This document shows positions 1 through 9,952 of a DNA stretch of 64,000 nt, piece by piece. Source of the stretch: Ephydatia muelleri (lineage: Eukaryota; Porifera; Demospongiae; Spongillida; Spongillidae); the NCBI GenBank assembly GCA_013339895.1, contig JABACO010000002.1, forward strand, positions 17,392,171 to 17,456,170, written 5' to 3'. The first letter of the stretch is position 1. Each line of letters opens with the position of its first letter. The notes under the pieces are model-generated. The model searched no databases, was not told where the DNA came from, and saw nothing but the letters and a program-made list of their open reading frames with translations. The position numbers and the translations under genes were made by a program.

Positions 1-272
1 ACCCGATGAGGGGAATGATCATTGGGTTTGCCTATTTTTTTGTTGGACTATTTACAATATTAGGAGCTGGCTATCGTCGGATATTCATGTCCCTGGCTTC
101 ATTGTCATCGTACAGCTGCTGCTCCATGTACTACACCATTGGAGCCACCGTTTCCCTCCTCGTTACTGTACTCACATTCTGGACAACTCACAAATACAAG
201 TATCGGGAAAGGAGTGAAGTCATTAATGAATATCAGTTTATTGAAAACTATTACAGCGCCCACTCCAACTGA
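1..272 (+). CDS. POT/PTR2-type transporter, C-terminal end (5' part outside window)
   Basis: The frame is open from the window edge to the stop at 270-272 and encodes the last 90 residues of a proton-dependent oligopeptide transporter (POT/PTR2, SLC15-like) family protein. It matches residues 451-539 of the complete gene at 4780-6399 almost residue for residue, including PMRGMIIGF, YYTIGATVSLLVTVLTFWTT and the hydrophilic tail KYKYRERSEVINEYQFIENYY. The two membrane segments visible here are the last two of the protein. Internal ATG codons are not starts, because homology continues to the very first codon. Substrate is unknown. It is the first of a row of paralogues on this strand. Confidence 0.85.
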   Translation, partial: PMRGMIIGFAYFFVGLFTILGAGYRRIFMSLASLSSYSCCSMYYTIGATVSLLVTVLTFWTTHKYKYRERSEVINEYQFIENYYSAHSN

Positions 273-1735
273 ATTATACAAAGCCCTCGGTTTCTCTGTA
301 CACACCTTCTGATTTTCTTGATGTTACGCTGTTTGACCTAAAAACTCGTGCTGTAAAGTGCTGTGCTAGACAATGTACATGTGACTTGAACGATCACTCA
401 CTAAGTGCACTAACTTGATAATGCTTAATTGCATATAATAATGATTCTAGGGAACAAACAATTGCAACCGAGTAAAAGGAAGCTCGTAGCATTGAGCAAA
501 TTTAGGTCATATGATTCAAGTCTTGCATATATCTTGTCTCTAGAGAGCACCCCACACACTTGCAAGTGTCAAGTGTCCTCCATTGAGTTTCTGTCATATT
601 GGTTAGTGTGTCTATTATTGGCTGAGTGATATATGCATATCAGGTATACATTGTTGGTGATATGAAATTCATTTCTAAGGCCATTAGTGAAGGCATTGAG
701 GCATTGCCCTGAGTTAGAGATGGGTGGAGAAACTTTAGTAGTACTTTGTACTGCTCATAGCCTTTAGCCGAGCATTTGTAGTCCATTTCATGGATTAGCA
801 ACAAAATTATTCTACAAAGCCACCTGATTTCTGCGTCATGTGTTTATTGTTCATGTTCATTCATTTTTTACTTTGGTTGGGAGGAAAATTACATGTACTT
901 TGTGATGTGTGTGCCATGAGTTCATTTCTGTGTGCATGTGTGTGCATGTGTTTGTGAGTGTGTGTAGTGTGCATGTAGTGTATGTCTATGCGTGTGTATG
1001 TGTGTGTATGTGTGCGTGTGTATGTGTGTGTATATATATGTGTTTGTGTATGGTATGGAGAGACATGCACATAAGGCACACTTTCTGATGCACACAGATG
1101 TTACAAAGAAGGACATACACGTGCTGAGAGTCTTTTGTATGACAGTACTGTTTTTAGACGTCCATGGACACTATTCTAGTTCTTAATTCATTGATTGCCA
1201 AGTGCGATCATGAATGCACCATACATGAGGTATTGCATGCAAAAATGTGTTGATCAGTCACAACTCAATGATGCATGCATGCATATGCTTCCTGCACTTG
1301 TAACCTTAGTACAAAGTAATTATGTTTTCTCTCACACTTGGCTCAAGAACCCCATTATTCAGATGACCTCATTTCACAAATGCATCACTTCAATACTCCA
1401 AAAACAAGAATGTGTAGCCCATGCAGATCTGTGTAGTGTCCCCTTTTGCCAGACAGTTTGTATTATGGGTGTTGCAACAAAAGGTTCCAGCATAATGGAC
1501 ACACAAAAGGTGCTGTACACCGGGACAATTATATGTGTATGAATATGGGATATGAAATCATGCATATTCAACAGGTGGGTATGTTGCTTTTAACAGGGAA
1601 CAAAATAAACTGTTGTTCACGTGATTGAAAAGTAACAACAGAGATGCTGATTGAAGTATAAGCGTGTTGAAAGATTTACATGTAAGTATCATTTCTTGTG
1701 CTTCAATACATGCTTGTTGCAATGGAATACATTAA
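273..1735 (+). other. Paralogous non-coding block downstream of transporter gene
   Basis: No gene is seen. The sequence is the 3' flank shared by the transporter paralogues: the strings TTGCATATAATAATGATTCT, ATATATGCATATCAGGTATA and ACTGTTTTTAGACGTCCATG recur after the genes ending at 6399 (first part only), 26454, 34043, 46976 and 55009. A TG/TA microsatellite lies at about 930-1046. Small open frames here are not conserved between paralogues. Confidence 0.7.
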
Positions 1736-2356
1736 TGTCTAATGTACCGGGCGTCCTCCCGGGGGTACAATTATTGTACAGATGATAAATTTATTCACGT
1801 TCTGCCAGTTGAACATCCCTTTTATATTCGACGGTACGTTGGTCAGGTCCTTTGGAGTTTGGCCCGAAATCTCCAAGCTATAATGCTTTTTCTTCGTTCG
1901 AATTCCGTGTCAGGCTCGTCAAAGTGACGCTATTCGATTGCGATACGCGTGGTTACTTTAACGTTGGTAACGCGACCTAGCGGGGCGCAGCTGAAATAAC
2001 ACGTTTAGGATGTTTGAACCAAAATATGATGTTTTATAGACCACTCGTTGAAGGCACTAGCTCCCAATCCATGACTTGTCTACTGGCCCGGTGAATCGGC
2101 TTATAATACTGTACGTTAGTTTAAAAAGTAACCACGCGTATCGCAATCGAATAGCTTCACTTTGACGCGCTGACTCGGAACGAAGAAAAAGTATTATAGC
2201 TTGGAGATTTCGGGCGAAACTCCAATAGACCTGAACAACGTCCATGCACCGTCAAATATAAAAGGGATGTTAAACTGGCAGAACGAGAATAAATATATTA
2301 TCTGTACACCGCGGTAGACAATTGTACCCCCGGGAGGACGTCCGGTACATTAGACA
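1736..2356. mobile_element. Fold-back MITE, 621 bp, PIF/Harbinger-like
   Basis: The two ends are long imperfect inverted repeats of roughly 220 bp each. The left end starts TGTCTAATGTACCGG and the right end finishes CCGGTACATTAGACA, and both arms carry CCTCCCGGGGGTACAATT, a GTTCTGCCAGTT region and GCGATACGCG/CGCGTATCGC. TAA stands on both sides (1733-1735 and 2357-2359) as a likely 3-bp target duplication. The paralogous position at about 27701-27720 reads GAATACATTAAGGATTC with no insert, so this is an empty site. No protein is encoded, so the element is non-autonomous. The superfamily rests only on the 3-bp TAA duplication. Confidence 0.8.
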
Positions 2357-2529
2357 TAAAGGATTCAAATAGCAATATTTCGATTCTTGTACTTCGAAAC
2401 ATGCTTGCAATGAGAGATTCAAAAAACTATATATCATGTTAAAATAATGACAAAGTTCAAAATGTATCATTGATAAGCTTCCCACTGAGGTGCTGATTAA
2501 AGTGTGGTGTGCCTAAAGGTTCTATGCAC

Positions 2530-2690
2530 ATCCCCACACCACCAGACCTCCACACATATCCATGCATATCCACTATCTCGACACATCCCCACACCACCTC
2601 CACACATATCCATGCATCTCCACCATCTCGACACATCCCCACACCACCTCCACACATATCCATGCATCTCCACCATCTCCACACATCCCC
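2530..2690 (+). repeat. C-rich minisatellite, 50-bp unit, about 3 copies
   Basis: Tandem copies of a 50-bp unit containing CACATATCCATGCATCTCCA and CATCTCGACACATCCCCACA. The plus strand is almost free of G. The same array follows other transporter genes at 28872-29116 and 49408-49655, and a 52-bp relative lies at 35585-36110 and 56553-57127. Open frames across it are a by-product of composition. Confidence 0.9.
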
Positions 2691-3441
2691 ACACTTTTAA
2701 CACATTTCCGCACTCTCAACACATTTAATCCCCTGTGTGAACCAGTTTCAACACGTGTGACACTGATGGTGCTGTGATTAGGCACCTTCACTTTGTTTTG
2801 TGATGGTTATAGTGACAAGGAAAGGTTTGTACACATGTAACTTGAGCTGTATGATGTTGTATTGTATGTGTTAGCAGCTGTGATAAAGGTCTCCATGACC
2901 TTTACTACTCCAAACTATAGTCCAAATGTTTCTTAATTCAGCACCCTTGTAAGGAGTATATGCGTACAAGACCATATACATCACAGCAACGGCAAGAATT
3001 GGTAGGGGTTAACACATATTCCTACTACACTTTAACACCCATACATTATGTCTTTGAAGCCATCAGGTATTGTGACCAGTTCATATCATGAAAGTGAATA
3101 TTTCTGGACTTGGGAGTTGAATCGGCAACACTTGAGTTAGTGGGCATGGCCCAACTTCAGCGGAACAGGCTAAACCAGATGATGAACTCCAATCAAAGCC
3201 CACCTTACGTCAACACTCCGCGATACACTTATGGAACTTAGGGTTGGGCAATGCTTAACTACACTTGAGCAACATTGGCACATGAATCCATGGCATTGTA
3301 CACCTCAGCAGCCTTCTGGAGGGGAAGGTGCAGCACTTCGAAGCAGTCCCAGTGTACAGCAATAGTTGAACGATTCAGGCCTAATAAGGAAATATTATAC
3401 AGTTAAGGTGCTTGTGTACGAACCTACATCTCAGCACATAA
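2691..3441. other. Non-coding spacer between transporter units
   Basis: No supported gene. The stretch resembles 29117-29650: it shares ACACGTGTGACACTGATGGT, a GGCAAGAAT..AGGGGTTAACACA motif present once here but four times at 29357-29440, and AGTGGGCATGGCCCAACTTC. It is therefore part of the duplicated unit. Confidence 0.5.
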
Positions 3442-3661
3442 GCTAGATAATGGTCCATACTCTGAACTAGATGATGGTCCATAGACTGAACTAGATGATG
3501 GTCCATAGTCTGAACTGGAAGGTGGTCCATAGACTGAACAAGATGATGGTCCATAGACTGAACTAGATGATGGTCCATACACTGAACTAGATGATGGTCC
3601 ATAGACTGAACTAGATGATAGTCCATAGACTGAACTAGATGATGGTCCATAGACTGAACTT
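3442..3661. repeat. 24-bp minisatellite, about 9 copies
   Basis: Tandem units of 24 bp built on GATGGTCCATAGACTGAACT plus AGAT. This is the same unit as the large arrays at 17066-23749 and 40633-44269, and it sits at the same place relative to a transporter gene, about 1.1 kb upstream. The reverse strand reads as an 8-residue repeat (MDHHLVQS), an artefact of a unit length divisible by three. Confidence 0.95.
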
Positions 3662-3669
3662 GTATAATA

Positions 3670-3738
3670 TGCATTTACGCAAACACCAGTATACTGAGTA
3701 TCATGTATACTGTTTTGTACGGTGTTTGCATAAATGCA
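3670..3738. repeat. Palindromic element next to 24-bp array (short form)
   Basis: Inverted repeat with outer arms TGCATTTACGCAAACAC and GTGTTTGCATAAATGCA and an inner AGTATAC/GTATACT pairing. It directly adjoins the 24-bp array. Fuller versions lie at 23753-23839 and 44271-44360. It may be a tiny MITE or a hairpin that helped the array expand. Confidence 0.7.
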
Positions 3739-4779
3739 GATTTGCTTATACATGATAATGTTGCTAGCACTTCGGAACACGCTGAGAGTCAGTAGTATTC
3801 AATGCCATCAAGGTTGGTGTGCCCACAATATGACATTGAGAAAAGTATACCAACCGAGCACAGGTTAGTAACACATGCTAATCACTTGCTGTTCATCACA
3901 TGCCCATCAATAATGATGGAAGGTATACAGCAGACTCAACACACTGACCTGCAGATACACATAACACGATGCAGGGCAGTGTACCACTACATGTTCATGA
4001 TCAAGCACACATGTGCTACACGTATGAATACAATGTAAATGTGCAAGTCTTTCAGGTAAACTGCACCATTTATAGTCGCGCGAGACCTCAAAGAAAGGGC
4101 ATTGCTGAAAGCTGACTCTTAAAATTAGCTTAAGGCTACACCACATTGGCTTGGGGAATGTAATTTGAATGTCATTAGTAGTGCACACTGACACTTTGCC
4201 TAACTCCCAATGAATATGCCATATTTTCCGTATAATCGAGCCGATACTTTTCCGTATAAACGAGCGGGCACTGTACTGATACATATACGAATGAAACCAC
4301 AACTTGTATCGATTATTGATGAAATATACGCTCCGCTTGTTCGTGCATGGTGATGGCACATGCGTCACCACTGCAGGTTCGTAAATACGTATTGCCACAT
4401 GCCTCCCGATCACTACGGTAGCATGCTTACCTTCCAATTTTGTTCCTGAAGTTAACGTCGTCTTACTTTGTAATGGCCCCCCCAGAATACGTGCCGCGTG
4501 ACCCTGCGCGTATTGTTTCATATGTGTCATGTACATGTAGACTATGCGTATAGAGTGGGCATGCTAAGAAATTAAGTACAGTGCATGAGTTTGATTTCAT
4601 TTTGCAGTTTCTGGTGAGTCATGGTACGCTTTGAAACATTGGGTAGCTATAATGAGGCGGCACTTCAGAATTATAGAGTGATACCGTAAATTATCTAATT
4701 GTACACCCAGTTTCCAGCCGCATACTGCCAATTTGTGGTTGTGTAAATTAGGGTGTGTCACGCCTAAAACGGATATAAT
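3739..4779 (+). promoter_or_regulatory. Conserved upstream block of transporter gene
   Basis: About 1 kb of non-coding sequence is retained upstream of each downstream paralogue (23840-24859, 44361-45381; only the last 330 bp at 32100-32426 and 53060-53392). Shared anchors include GAGGTCTCGCGCGACTATAG (reverse strand), GCCGCGTGACCCTGCGC, CATTTTGCAGTTTCTGG and GTAAATTATCTAATTGT. Conservation up to the ATG suggests that the promoter and 5' leader were duplicated with the gene. No TATA box is assigned. Confidence 0.45.
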
Positions 4780-6399
4780 ATGGCCCATATATGTATATGT
4801 CGTCGAAATTTCAAGTCTTGGAAGGCTTGCTTGATTCTGGTGTGTAACGTGGTTCTAAATGGAGCCAGCCGTCTTACAGCAGCGGCCCTTTTGTCAAAAC
4901 TTACCAGCGACAGTTCGGGTAACAATGGTGTGGTGCACGTGCTCGCAAGCAGCAGGAATATTCTACTGAACAGCACAGCAGTTCTGTACATCATAGTGGG
5001 GATTCTTGCTGACATACGGTTTGGTCGATACAAGGTGGTCGCTTACAGCATCTTCATCAGCTTCGCGCTACTGCTGGCATCTTCGGCAGCCAGTCTGATT
5101 TCTAATTTGAGCGAAGCAGGAATAGTACAAGATTGGCTGCTGTGGATATCAATAGGTGCATACATCGCACATTTTATTGCTTTGATGTCTTTCGAAGGAA
5201 CCATCCTGCATTTAGGATTAGACCAACTTTCAGAGGCATCGTCCGACGAATTAAGCTCCTTCATACACTGGTATGTATGGACCATGGCAATAGCAGGATT
5301 ACCCTTAAACTACATTCCGACAAATACGGAAACGTGTATTGTGTTATTGACCATTTCCATGGTGATCAGTGCTGGGATGCTCATACTATGCCTGGCACTG
5401 TGCAGAGGCGCACGTGGCTGTAATATCCAGTTCATACGTGAGCCCCCAAGCCGCAGTCCTTACACTAGTGTCTTCAAGGTACTGCAGTTTGCAAAGAACC
5501 ACAAGACTCCATTACATAGAAGTGCCCTCACTTACTGGGAAGATGGTCCCCCATCAAGACTGGATATGGGCAAGGACAAATATGGAGGACCATTCACCAA
5601 TGAACAAGTGGAAGATGTGAAAACTTTCTTCAGACTACTCTATTCTCTAGCATGTATACTGTTTATGTACTTTGTATTGTCCATATCCTTTAGCCGAGCA
5701 TTTGTGCTTCATTTTGGGAGGGAACAGCAAAGCAGCTACTCTCTACAACCCAAAGACCTCATCTATCAGATCACAACCTTTTGCAGTTCGCAATTTGCCA
5801 CAGCACTCCTCATCCCCCTTCACGAGCTTGTTCTTCATCCACTACTTGGAAATCGATATCTTCCTAACATGATGACCAAAATGAAGATAGCTGGAATCTT
5901 GATTTCAGCAAGCCTAGCAATCAACCTTATCATTGATGGTGTGGGTCACTACAGGCAAAACGTCCAATGTATGTTTGCAGCCTACACCAGTGCCACACCC
6001 CTTCCTGGCCAGTTACAAGCCATAGATATTTCACCTTTCATTCTTATTGTGCCTGGTCTTATGGTGGATCTAGCTGTCCCTCTGCTGTATGTATCGATTT
6101 TGGAGTTTACAGTTGCACAAGCACCATACCCGATGAGGGGAATGATCATTGGATTTTATTACTTCATTTATGGACTCTATACACTGCTAGGAGTTGGCTA
6201 TAAACAGATATTCATGTCCCAGGCTTCATTGTCATCGTACAGCTGCTGCTCCATGTACTACACCATTGGAGCCACCGTTTCCCTCCTCGTTACTGTACTC
6301 ACATTCTGGACAACTCACAAATACAAGTATCGAGAAAGGAGTGAAGTTATTGATGAATATCAGTTTATTGAAAATTATTACTGCGCCCGCTCCAACTGA
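4780..6399 (+). CDS. POT/PTR2-type (SLC15-like) membrane transporter, intact, 539 aa
   Basis: Single-exon gene for a polytopic membrane protein of the proton-dependent oligopeptide transporter family in the major facilitator superfamily. Visible signatures are GILADIRFGRYK at residues 74-85 (MFS motif A region), a LGLDQL..FIHWYVWT segment at 145-168 that stands where family members have GADQ and the FYxxIN motif, WEDGPPSRLDMGKDKYGGPF at 253-272 followed by NEQVEDVKTF in the central loop, and EFTVAQAPYPMRGMIIG at 442-458, the family's EF..AQ.P..M(K/R)G motif. About twelve hydrophobic segments are expected. The ExxER proton-coupling motif of helix 1 is not visible: that region reads ILVCNVVLNGASR. 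The start is chosen because paralogues share the Met-Ala-His start and diverge before it. Substrate is unknown and transport of peptides should not be assumed. Confidence 0.9.
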   Translation: MAHICICRRNFKSWKACLILVCNVVLNGASRLTAAALLSKLTSDSSGNNGVVHVLASSRNILLNSTAVLYIIVGILADIRFGRYKVVAYSIFISFALLLASSAASLISNLSEAGIVQDWLLWISIGAYIAHFIALMSFEGTILHLGLDQLSEASSDELSSFIHWYVWTMAIAGLPLNYIPTNTETCIVLLTISMVISAGMLILCLALCRGARGCNIQFIREPPSRSPYTSVFKVLQFAKNHKTPLHRSALTYWEDGPPSRLDMGKDKYGGPFTNEQVEDVKTFFRLLYSLACILFMYFVLSISFSRAFVLHFGREQQSSYSLQPKDLIYQITTFCSSQFATALLIPLHELVLHPLLGNRYLPNMMTKMKIAGILISASLAINLIIDGVGHYRQNVQCMFAAYTSATPLPGQLQAIDISPFILIVPGLMVDLAVPLLYVSILEFTVAQAPYPMRGMIIGFYYFIYGLYTLLGVGYKQIFMSQASLSSYSCCSMYYTIGATVSLLVTVLTFWTTHKYKYRERSEVIDEYQFIENYYCARSN

Positions 6400-7110
6400 A
6401 TTATACAAACCCCTCGGTTTCTCTGTACACACCTTCTGATTTTCTTGATGATACACTGTTTGACCTACAAACACATATTGTAAAGTGATGTTATACCTAA
6501 AAACTCGTGCTGTAAAGTGCTGTGCTAGACAATGTACATGTGACTTGAATGATCACTCACTGAGTGCACTAACTTGATAATGCTTAATTGCATATAATAA
6601 TGATTCTAGGGAACTAAACAATTGCAACCGAGTAAAAGGAAGCTTGTAGCATTGAGCAAATTTAGATTGATTTGGGCCATGCTATTCAAGTCTTGCATGT
6701 ATCTTGTCTCTAGGAAGCACCCCACACACTTGCAAGTGTCGAGTGCCCTCCATTGAGTTTCTGTCATATTGGTTAGTGTGTCTATTATTGGCTGAGTGAT
6801 ATATGCATATCAGGTATACATTGTTGGTGATATGAAATACATTTCTAAGGCCATTAGTGAAGGCATTGAGGCATTGCCCTGAGTTAGAGATGGGTGGAGA
6901 AACTTTAGTAGTACTTTGTACTGCTCATAGCACCACACAATTGAAAGTGTCGAGTGCCCTCCATTGAGTTTCTGTCATATTGGTTGGTGTGTCTGTTATT
7001 GACTGGTGATATATGCATATCAGGTATACATTGTTGGTGTTATGAAATACATTTCTAAGGCCATTAGTGAAGGCATTGAGACATTGCCCTGAGTATGAGG
7101 TATTAGCCTG
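6400..7110 (+). other. Paralogous 3' flank with an internal repeat
   Basis: No gene. This is the 3' flank shared by the transporter units. A stretch of about 150 bp is present twice: GAGTGCCCTCCATTGAGTTT through the region around ATGAAATACATTTCTAAGGC appears at about 6738-6900 and again at about 6950-7100. The second copy then breaks into unrelated sequence, which marks the end of the duplicated unit. Confidence 0.6.
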
Positions 7111-8175
7111 CATGCACTTGCTCATACAAAACTGACCCGGGTAATATCCAAACACATGAACGTCTTCAATTCTACACACTCATGCATTAAATTCATAACT
7201 AAGCAAATTGATGCCAGTTCAGCAAGTATCTCCACCATAGCATGCCATGTGTTCAGTTTGCATGTTTACCATCCAAATAACTCTGTTTCTATCAGCTCCG
7301 AGGGAATACGTCCCACCTTATAAGCTATGTCCAATACAGCCTCTTGACTGCACTTGTTCAACAGCAAGGTAACAGCTTTGAGGACATCATGCCTAGATGC
7401 TTCATCCAACAAAGCAAGACACTTTTTCTTTTACTGTGCAAGATACAAATGGGAAGTATTGGATTTGCATAAAAGTATGAGTATGTGATTACTGTTTTAA
7501 TAACAGAAGTGTTAATTGTATGTCAGTTTTTATATAAATTGCTTGCCATTTTGCATGTTAAAATTGATAATTATTGTTAAATATGTTAACTGGTGTCCAG
7601 GAGGGGTATACATGATACCTGACTTAAAGTTAGATTTGTTGCCTACACTTAGCTACTCTACATGTGGTCACACTTCTCTGCACTGGTGGCCTAGTGCGCA
7701 TCGTTCCACATACCCCTAGTGTCCATTCGTATGTGCTCCCCGTCATTCCTATGTGCCCCCCGTGCCCTAGTGCCCATCAGTCTTTCAGTGTACAGACGTC
7801 TGTGGATGTGATATGGCTAGAGAAATGGAGCAGTATCCAGTTTTACCAAAATAAAGAGTTCAGGTACTGTATCTGTAATTACTTTTTTAAGTTGAACTAG
7901 CAGAGAAATATTCCATGTGTTACAGTGGAGAAATGACACAAGGTTTCATACACCATGGCAACTTCTCCTGTTGGAAGTGTGTTTTTAAAAGACGTTGTGC
8001 AGTCATCAATTGCTGGTGCCAAATGCACAAATTGCAAATGTTGATTTTTTTCGCCTTACCTCTCTGAGGCTGAGATGAAGTCTGGCATGCCTTGTCAATT
8101 GTACATAATCTTGGAAATGTGATTGAGTGCGTTCTCATTTTATAATTTTGTCATGCAAAATAGATTCTCAAAAAG
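7111..8175. other. No confident gene
   Basis: AT-rich spacer. A 48-codon open stretch on the minus strand (about 7266-7418) has a protein-like composition but no splice site or start that makes it usable. A degenerate CCCTAGTGYCCAT motif repeats at about 7708-7775. Confidence 0.4.
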
Positions 8176-8658
8176 ATGTATTACGATGTGTTTGAACCTC
8201 AGAAGATTGAATTGTACAGAGATGTGTGTCACCGATTTGCAATGGCTACAGAGAAACAAAAACCACACCTGATACTGCACCTTCCTGACAGCGTGCTGAG
8301 GTTTGGGCCTGCATCTTCATCAATACAGAAAGGTAAGTTCCACAATGTGCATGAGGCAAAGATATTGTATGGAACATATTGTGTTTCAGGTGTGAGAGCT
8401 ACAATTCTGTAATACGGTCACGCAATGTATATAGCAACAGACAGGCCCCTAGCAAGGATATTGCTACTGCTTTTGCTATACAAGAAAGTATTAGATTTAC
8501 CTTTTCCGGCAGTTGCTACAATACATCTGAAAGGTCTGATATTCCTTGAGACCGGGTTAATAGTAAATTAAAAAATAAATAATAATCTTTTACTTGCAGA
8601 TGCGGTGAGGACCTTGTCACTGAGCCTTTACCACACCAAAGAAGTTGAAGTGTTTTAG
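8176..8658 (+). CDS. Two-exon small gene or gene end, unknown function (71 aa)
   Basis: Exon 1 runs 8176-8332 from an ATG and ends at a strong donor, CAGAAAG|GTAAGT. The acceptor TTTTACTTGCAG ends at 8599, and exon 2 (8600-8658) continues in the matching phase (one base plus two) to a TAG. The joined protein is 71 residues, beginning MYYDVFEPQKIELYRDVC and ending LSLSLYHTKEVEVF. The family is not recognised. The first ATG may be internal, with further exons upstream that were not identified. The phase match and good splice sites are the main support. The 267-nt intron is longer than those of the gene at 60547. Confidence 0.45.
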
Positions 8659-9472
8659 GTGGTGTAGTCCAAGAATGTGGGAGTGAAATTCATTAACATG
8701 GTACACTACAAAAGGTGTATGAATATGATGTACAAGAATAATGCATTTTGTTCGTTGTGTGTTTTTCTTGTGATGAAACAATTTTTTGGTCTCTGTTATT
8801 CCATTATTGTTTACTCAATGTGTGTCTATATATGTGCTACATGTATGTATGTGTGTAAATTTTAAAATATGTGAAGGTGTGTGTGTTTTCATGTGAGCAT
8901 ACATGTATATGCTTGATTGTGAACTTTGCACATTATTTAGTGTTCAGCTAGAACAAAAGCTCCATTGGCTTCGGAATCAATTACATTGGAAGGGAAAATG
9001 ATGTCATTAGAAGAAATAGATGCAAATTTCACTGTTATGTGGCCACAAGACTTTCGGCAATAGTGCAATGGGGTAGAACGACTGTAGGAAAAAATGGACA
9101 ACTCATTAATGTACAGGACTACATAAAATCCAATTCTCAAGCTTCCACCTCGGTATGATGTATTTAGTATTCTCGTGTGTATGACTCGCATGTCTTATTG
9201 TTTTGCAGGTGGCATTGGAGACTGGATTGTTTATTGGCAGCTTTCACACACATTTTCTTTGATTCATTATTTGGAGCTTGTGCTGAGTGTTACTGAGCCC
9301 GTCCTCAATGAGTGGAGTTGTCCACTGCTAACACTGATGAACGTGATTCGTTGCATAACATCAACACTTGTCGGCTGTGCAATCTCTGTCGTACACCAGT
9401 GTGACAGCCAATGTGTCTTGGCAGAACAGGAGACAACATCAAGGATTGAACGAGGACTGGTGACACGTATGA
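8659..9472. other. No confident gene
   Basis: Contains TGTG/ATGT-rich low-complexity DNA at about 8820-8920. A short open stretch ends at 9063, but it needs a frame change to reach a splice acceptor and is not accepted. Nothing else is supported. Confidence 0.4.
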
Positions 9473-9952
9473 CAGTGGCGGATCCAGGATTTGGGAGGGG
9501 GGGGGGGGGGGGGGGGGCACAATGGAAGGTGTGGCTATAGGTTGGGCAGAGTAGTGGGAGGCGCCGCCCCGGGAAGGGTGCGGGAAGGGGGGAAAGCTTT
9601 GCAATTTTAGCGTTTCAGCATAACAAATCCTATAGCATTTATAACGATGAGGTTTATATTTAATTGAATGTCCACAACATTAAAAGATATATATATTGTT
9701 TTAATCACTATTTTCTGTTGCATCATCCAAGAGGAATGCAAGCTTCATTCGGCGCTGCTGTGTACTTGCAAACACGTCATTATTTCCTTGATAGAAATCC
9801 TGATCGACCCGTGCACCACGTGACCTGCGCTGTTAATTGAATTATTCAATCTAAGCCCCCCCCCCCCCCGTATCCTCGCATTTGGGGGGGCCTCTTCTAT
9901 CCTTGCATTTGTTAACTAAAGGTGGGGGGGGGGGGGTCTGGATCCGCTACTG
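9473..9952. mobile_element. TIR element, 480 bp, non-autonomous
   Basis: Left end CAGTGGCGGATCCAGG and right end CTGGATCCGCTACTG form a 15-bp terminal inverted repeat with one mismatch. Both ends run inward into long G/C homopolymers (21 G at 9497-9517, C-run near 9857, G-run near 9923). This end structure is common among non-autonomous DNA transposons of animals. A clean target duplication is not seen, so the superfamily is left open. No protein is encoded. Confidence 0.55.

Noticed and set aside
861..1186. His/Thr and Cys/Val repeat frames near 1 kb and at 61332-61788
   Set aside because: Products of TG/CA microsatellites.
3907..4536. 209-codon minus-strand frame upstream of a transporter gene
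   Set aside because: The paralogous blocks at 23840-24859 and 44361-45381 break it with small indels and stops, so it is not under coding constraint.
7266..7418. 48-codon protein-like stretch on the minus strand
   Set aside because: The in-frame stop directly after the only acceptor-like CAG and the lack of a start make it unusable as an exon; no family recognised.
8948..9063. Possible last exon starting after TTCAG
   Set aside because: The frame from the acceptor meets a TGA at 8999-9001; the open stretch to 9063 is in another frame.
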